Of a DNA stretch of 6,475 bases, positions 6,010 to 6,475 are shown in pieces (within the stretch, counting starts at the first letter, position 1; every line of letters begins with the position of its first letter). Origin of the DNA: Leptolyngbya sp. SIO4C5 (lineage in GTDB: Bacteria; Cyanobacteriota; Cyanobacteriia; Phormidesmidales; Phormidesmidaceae); the NCBI GenBank assembly GCA_010671965.1, contig JAAHIC010000266.1, positions 1-6,475 on the forward strand, given 5' to 3'. Made by a program: the position numbers and the translations under genes. The notes under the pieces were generated by a model. It was not told the origin of the DNA and did not search any database. It saw only the letters and a program-made list of their open reading frames with translations.

Positions 6010-6036
6010 GGTTGAGTTTGCAAAAACTTTCCAACC
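6010..6036 (+). terminator. GNRA-looped hairpin after ridA (terminator or 3'-end stabiliser candidate)
   Basis: GGTTG (6010-6014) pairs with CAACC (6032-6036) and AGTTT (6015-6019) with AAACT (6024-6028), with a three-base bulge TTC on the 3' side and a GCAA tetraloop. It starts 11 bases past the ridA stop in the convergent 77-bp gap. No T-run follows on the plus strand, so classical intrinsic termination is not assured; a 3'-end protective hairpin is equally possible. Confidence 0.4.
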
Positions 6037-6058
6037 GCAACAGTCGTCAGGCAAAAGT

Positions 6059-6070
6059 AGGCGATCGCCT
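6059..6070. repeat. Extended HIP1 palindrome AGGCGATCGCCT
   Basis: A perfect 12-bp palindrome containing the HIP1 octamer GCGATCGC (6061-6068), in the convergent gap between ridA and the redoxin gene. It sits 5 bp past the redoxin stop codon. HIP1 is a cyanobacterial genome-wide repeat; no specific local role is evident. Confidence 0.8.
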
Positions 6071-6075
6071 GGCGA

Positions 6076-6475
6076 TTAAAGATACTTGAGCAGCCGCTCC
6101 AGGCTGGCATTGGCATCTAAAAATGAAAATAGATGACGATAGACAATGTAGCCCTGTGAATTCAAGACAAACTGGGCTGGTAGAGGTGCCCCTAGAGCCT
6201 GCCCGGTACCGTACTGGCGAAAGACCTGACAGCTAGGATTGCTCAACAAAGGTACATCTAAGCCTAAATCCTGCTGCACAATCTGGCTTTGACGGTTATC
6301 AGTGCTGGTAATCATTAAAACAGCCGCCCCTTTAGCCTGCAGCCGTTTGTAAGCTTTGTTAAGCGCCACAATATGAGGAAAGCACAGGGGGCAGTACTGA
6401 TTCTCCGTGAAGATACGGGTAAAAGCTAAGACCACAGGCTGCCGGCCCCAATAGTCTGACAGGGTCAGCATCTCT
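6076..6475 (-). CDS. Peroxiredoxin-like / AhpC-TSA-type redoxin, N-terminus outside the window
   Basis: At least 131 residues of a thioredoxin-fold protein related to AhpC/TSA peroxiredoxins. The visible part starts at the first strand (LSDYWGRQPVVLAFTRIF), then QYCPLCFPH with a CxxC pair (C27, C30 counting from the Met at 6471), a second-strand region VLMITSTD (51-58), SNPSC with a third cysteine (C81), and GAPLPAQFVLNSQGYIVYRH near the C-terminus, where the family has its cis-Pro strand and hairpin. The Met at 6471 is unlikely to be the true start. The reading frame stays open to the window edge, and the family normally has an extra N-terminal strand (G-x-x-A-P-D-F type) before LSDY. I therefore treat it as 5'-partial. 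It converges on ridA. A thiol peroxidase or thiol-disulfide role is inferred; no canonical PxxxTxxC motif is visible. Confidence 0.8.
   Translation of the reverse strand, partial: EMLTLSDYWGRQPVVLAFTRIFTENQYCPLCFPHIVALNKAYKRLQAKGAAVLMITSTDNRQSQIVQQDLGLDVPLLSNPSCQVFRQYGTGQALGAPLPAQFVLNSQGYIVYRHLFSFLDANASLERLLKYL

Larger units (their letters stand above)
1034..6068. repeat. Dispersed HIP1 octamers (GCGATCGC), 12 exact copies
   Basis: Exact copies start at 1034, 2035, 2798, 4122, 4175, 4452, 4539, 4804, 5178, 5669, 5777 and 6061. Chance would predict about one in ten such windows for a single copy. They occur inside genes and in spacers, as expected for this cyanobacterial signature. None lies in the holin-family gene or in the dnaJ-type gene, while nine fall after position 4100. 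Confidence 0.9.

Overview
The window is most likely from a cyanobacterial chromosome. The palindromic octamer GCGATCGC (HIP1), a cyanobacterial signature, occurs exactly 12 times in about 6.5 kb. The proteins also look like familiar cyanobacterial housekeeping and accessory families. I see no rRNA, tRNA, CRISPR array, transposase or phage structural gene.

Layout. A near-perfect 74-bp palindrome opens the window (2-75). It is followed by a minus-strand four-helix membrane protein of the phage-holin-4-2/YvlD type (96-479). An AT-rich 413-bp divergent spacer with several inverted repeats separates it from a plus-strand 61-residue Pmp3/YqaE-type membrane peptide (893-1078). Next comes a 575-residue cytosolic GH13 alpha-glucosidase-like enzyme (1204-2931). 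It converges, with only 22 bp between stops, on a minus-strand class B DnaJ/CbpA-type co-chaperone (2954-3961). A 277-bp divergent spacer holding a 41-bp two-part inverted repeat leads to a four-carbon acid sugar kinase (DUF1537, 4239-5561) and a RidA enamine/imine deaminase (5609-5998), probably co-transcribed. A minus-strand thioredoxin-fold peroxiredoxin-like gene (6076-6475) runs off the right edge and lacks its N-terminus.

How the genes may work together. There is no single obvious pathway. Several products suit stress or metabolite repair: the Pmp3 peptide (membrane stress), DnaJ (protein folding), RidA (reactive imines), the DUF1537 kinase (four-carbon acids) and the redoxin (peroxide/thiol). 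The GH13 enzyme would act on intracellular malto-oligosaccharides or related glucosides. Grouping them as a stress/repair neighbourhood is inference.

Novelty. I do not find a convincing undescribed multi-gene system. The strongest unexplained signals are non-coding: the hierarchical palindrome at the left edge, and the inverted repeats in the two divergent spacers. The DUF1537-RidA pairing is a modest functional lead.
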